Shown here: positions 12,565 through 14,984 of the stretch, piece after piece
Layout of the letters: every line of letters starts with the position of its first letter
Position numbering within the stretch: position 1 is the first letter of the stretch
Assembly: GCA_937121005.1 (NCBI GenBank)
Contig: CAKZKB010000289.1
Location: forward strand, 1 to 14,984
DNA from: an uncultured cyanobacterium
Lineage (GTDB): Bacteria > Cyanobacteriota > Cyanobacteriia > Cyanobacteriales > Geitlerinemataceae
DNA: 14,984 nt
Reading direction: 5' to 3'
Made by a program: the position numbers and the translations under genes
The notes under the pieces: generated by a model
Databases searched by the model: none
The model's input: the letters and a program-made list of their open reading frames with translations, nothing else
What the model was told of the DNA's origin: nothing

Positions 12565-13293
12565 ATGAGCGAAGCGCAAACTCCCCCCCCCAGCGCCGAC
12601 GGCTCCCCCTGGGAAACAGTGAATTTCCCCGGAGCCGCCAGTATCGATACTTTGGCAGCCGATCGCGTCGCCGAAACCGCCGCACCGCCACAAGCCTTAG
12701 AAAAAGCCATCGCCCTGATCGGCGTACAAATGCAGCGCAACCGCGAGCTCTTAGCTGGAGCCATGGCCGCTCGCAGCGAAACCGAAGACGAGCCCGAGCG
12801 CATTGCCCGCCTGACGCGCCAACTCGAAGCCGCCGAAGAGACCATCGCCCGCCAACAGGCTCTAGCCCGCAGCCTCACCACCGAACTGGAAAGCCAACGG
12901 CGACGGGCGGCTCGGTTGCAACGCCAGCGAGACGAAAGCCAACAGGAAGCGCGATCGCTCGGCCAGCAGTTGGAATGCGAGCGAAGCAGCAACCGGGAAC
13001 TGCGATCGCGCCTCGATCGCCAGCAACGCCTGGCCCTTCAGTTCAAAGCCGCCTTAGAAAAGGCCCTCGATCGCACCAGTGTTTCCAAAGAGGATCTCGA
13101 CATCGAAGCGGCCCCCGTCGCTCCCTGGCCCCGCGATCGTCGCCACTCCAGTTCTACACGTCCACCGTCACCGCCGCCTCCCGAGCCCGATCCGACCCGT
13201 CCGAAGGGGGTAGGAGAATCGCCATCTTCCCTGGCCGACATCGACTTGCCCCAGTTTCCTCCCCTATCGTCAAGTGGCGATCGCGACGGTTAA
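12565..13293 (+). CDS. Coiled-coil hypothetical protein with Pro-rich tail
   Basis: A cytosolic protein of 242 residues in three parts: a Pro/Ala-rich start (SEAQTPPPSADGSPWETV); a long Arg/Gln/Glu-rich coiled coil from about 60 to 175 (IARLTRQLEAAEETIARQQA, LESQRRRAARLQRQRDESQQ, SRLDRQQRLALQFKAALEKA); and a Pro-rich disordered tail (STRPPSPPPPEPDPTRPKG). Many cyanobacterial hypothetical proteins have this layout. A scaffold or partner-binding role is plausible but unproven. The open frame also extends to an ATG at 12475, but that would include the GC-rich hairpin and the -10-like TAAAAT at 12525-12530. The ATG at 12565 follows that box by 34 nt and gives a normal N-terminus. Confidence 0.75.
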   Translation: MSEAQTPPPSADGSPWETVNFPGAASIDTLAADRVAETAAPPQALEKAIALIGVQMQRNRELLAGAMAARSETEDEPERIARLTRQLEAAEETIARQQALARSLTTELESQRRRAARLQRQRDESQQEARSLGQQLECERSSNRELRSRLDRQQRLALQFKAALEKALDRTSVSKEDLDIEAAPVAPWPRDRRHSSSTRPPSPPPPEPDPTRPKGVGESPSSLADIDLPQFPPLSSSGDRDG

Positions 13294-13540
13294 CGCCAAA
13301 ACCGGAAGCAAGATAACGGATTATTAATGTCATCTTAACCAGCACGCTCGGTAATTCGGATAAGCTAGCCAATGACTGTAAAGGCACGATCGCGCTCCGT
13401 CTGCAAGGGAATCGTACAACAATGCGTTGTTTTTGGGGCTTCAGGGTGTGCGTCCGAGCCTATCGAGAAGCGATCGCGGTTCGATGGCGATCGCTCGTCA
13501 ATAATATCACCTAACCATTCAGTTTCTTGAAGTCGATAAG

Positions 13541-14872
13541 ATGCGCGATCCTTCTCATTTGTCCGATACCTCAGAAGAGTCTTTAGCTCAGCTTGGCTTG
13601 GACTCGACTTTGCGAGAACTATCGTTATACGATTTTCAAATCGAAATCGGTTGTCCGGGCAAACAACTCGCCCGCACCTTTGAAGAAAACCCTCTCATTC
13701 CCGGAGCTATTTTAGTGCGCGGTGGTGAATTTGCGGGCATGGTTTCCCGACGGCGGTTTTTAGAAATTATGAGCCGTCCCTACGCGATCGAACTGTTTTC
13801 TCGCCGTTCTCTGGCTTCTCTACAGGGGTTTGTAGCTACGGAAGTTCTGGTGCGATCGGGCAATACGCCGATCGTGGCGGCGGCTCGCGAATGTTTGCAA
13901 CGTCCCCCGGAACTACTCTACGAACCCGTTGTCGTCGAATTGAGGCCGGATGTTTATCAGTTGTTGGACGTGCATCAGTTACTCGTCGCTCAATCTCGGT
14001 TGCACGAACTGGCGACATTGCTGTTACAAGAACGCGGACAAGAACTCGATCGCGCCAATGCCGAAATTACCTCGCTCAACGAACAACTGCAAGCCGAAAA
14101 TATTCGCTTGAGTGCCGAACTCGATGTCACTCGCCGCTTGCAACAAATGCTGTTACCCAAAGAGACCGAACTGTTGCAAATTCCCGGTTTAGAAATTGCC
14201 GGATTCATGCAGCCCGCCGACGAAGTGGGCGGCGACTACTACGACGTTCTCAACCACGACGGCCGGATTAAAATCGGTATCGGCGATGTCACCGGACATG
14301 GCTTGGAAAGTGGCGTGTTAATGATTATGGTACAAACAGCAGTCCGCACGTTACTGGCTAACAACGAAACCGATCCGGTGAGATTCTTAACCGCACTCAA
14401 TCGCACGATATACGAGAACGTGCAGCGCATGAATTCCGATAAAAATATGACCCTTTCGCTGCTCGACTACAAAGAAAATCGAATGCACTTGAGCGGACAG
14501 CACGAAGAGGCGATCGTCATTCGTAGCGGTGGCGAGATCGAACTCATCGATACCCTAGATTTAGGATTTCCCATTGGCCTCGACGAAGATATTGCCGAGT
14601 TTATTGCCCAAACTTCGGTACAATTAAATCCAGGAGATACGGTCGTTCTCTACACTGATGGGATTACAGAAGCCGAAGATGAAAACAAAAATTTATACGG
14701 TTTGGAACGACTGTGCAAAGTATTAAAAACAAACTGGTACAAATCGGCTGAAGAAATCCGTAAAGCAGCCATCGAAGACGTGCAAGAACATATCGGCAAC
14801 CATAAAGTGTACGACGATATTACCTTGCTAGTCCTCAAACAAAAAGGAGTCGAAGCAATGGAAGCAGTTTGA
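13541..14872 (+). CDS. PP2C/SpoIIE-type serine phosphatase with CBS-like N-terminus
   Basis: A 443-residue cytosolic signalling phosphatase. Residues about 25-150 look like a degenerate CBS-type sensory pair (PGAILVRGGEFAGMVSRRRF, then YEPVVVELRPDVYQLLDVHQ). A coiled coil follows (about 153-200, ELDRANAEITSLNEQLQAEN). The SpoIIE/RsbU PP2C domain (about 200-435) starts with RLQQMLLPKE. Its metal-binding Asp residues are D232 (VGGDYYDV), D249 (GIGDVTGHGLESG), D373 (YTDGITEAED) and D425/D426 (VYDDITLL). Such enzymes dephosphorylate anti-sigma-factor antagonists or similar STAS proteins; the partner is not in this window. All catalytic positions are present, so it should be active. No strong SD precedes the ATG. 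The 247-nt spacer before it shows only HIP1 motifs. Confidence 0.93.
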   Translation: MRDPSHLSDTSEESLAQLGLDSTLRELSLYDFQIEIGCPGKQLARTFEENPLIPGAILVRGGEFAGMVSRRRFLEIMSRPYAIELFSRRSLASLQGFVATEVLVRSGNTPIVAAARECLQRPPELLYEPVVVELRPDVYQLLDVHQLLVAQSRLHELATLLLQERGQELDRANAEITSLNEQLQAENIRLSAELDVTRRLQQMLLPKETELLQIPGLEIAGFMQPADEVGGDYYDVLNHDGRIKIGIGDVTGHGLESGVLMIMVQTAVRTLLANNETDPVRFLTALNRTIYENVQRMNSDKNMTLSLLDYKENRMHLSGQHEEAIVIRSGGEIELIDTLDLGFPIGLDEDIAEFIAQTSVQLNPGDTVVLYTDGITEAEDENKNLYGLERLCKVLKTNWYKSAEEIRKAAIEDVQEHIGNHKVYDDITLLVLKQKGVEAMEAV

Positions 14873-14965
14873 GGGCGATCGCGTTGTGTTAAAAGTTGTG
14901 AAGGCAACAGCGAAACCATCCGGTTTTCGGATACAATCGCCTCAACCCTTCAGGACGTGCATCAT

Positions 14966-14984
14966 ATGAAAGCGATCGCCCTTT
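14966..14984 (+). CDS. Start of a further gene, cut by the window edge
   Basis: ATGAAAGCGATCGCC opens a frame reading MKAIAL up to the right edge. It follows the phosphatase stop by 93 nt, with CAGGA about 11 nt upstream as a possible SD. Too little is visible for any assignment. Confidence 0.4.

Overview
The window comes from a cyanobacterium, most likely a filamentous (oscillatorialean-type) one. The palindrome GCGATCGC (HIP1) and its core CGATCG recur in genes and spacers throughout. Several spacers carry the short heptameric tandem repeats typical of filamentous cyanobacteria. Many proteins have cyanobacterial relatives that I recognise. All well-supported genes lie on the + strand.

Layout. 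Positions 1-3242 hold housekeeping or uncharacterised genes: the tail of an acidic coiled-coil protein, a protein with a C-terminal Cys cluster, a PPP-type metallophosphoesterase, a DUF4342 protein and an MBL-fold hydrolase. Positions 3284-9449 form a metal (copper) resistance island. It contains a Tat-exported CopA/PcoA-type multicopper oxidase, a CopB/PcoB outer-membrane protein, a secreted Met/His/Asp/Glu-rich protein with hexapeptide repeats, a small secreted membrane-anchored protein interrupted by one +1 frameshift, a short PepSY-TM-type membrane protein, and a response regulator/histidine kinase pair most like RppA/RppB (NrsR/NrsS). Positions 9653-10906 encode acetylornithine aminotransferase (ArgD). 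After a repeat-filled spacer come a DsbA/ScsC-like lipoprotein, a small acidic protein, a coiled-coil protein and a SpoIIE/PP2C-type phosphatase with a CBS-like N-terminus. A further gene starts at the right edge.

How the island probably works (inference): CopA oxidises Cu(I) in the periplasm and stores or passes copper through its Met/His insert. CopB acts at the outer membrane. The Met/His-rich protein buffers periplasmic copper. The small membrane proteins sit just ahead of RppA/RppB, which would sense the metal and switch the genes on. The 4-nt GTGA overlap, the SD-over-stop arrangement and the short gaps suggest that 6776-9449 is one transcript.

The non-coding part is unusually rich. 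A hairpin repeat with a core of about 40 nt occurs four times: once near 1711, once between copA and copB, and as a tandem pair in the opposite orientation after argD. It is flanked by a conserved 34-nt arm and by 7-bp tandem repeats. Heptamer arrays end immediately before two start codons, where a ribosome binding site would normally be. The argD 3' flank carries a perfect 15-bp inverted repeat. A nested hairpin sits downstream of the Met/His-rich gene. The most interesting candidates for new biology are the Met/His-rich protein, the hidden frameshifted gene and the hairpin/heptamer repeat family. No tRNA, rRNA, CRISPR array or intact transposase gene was seen.
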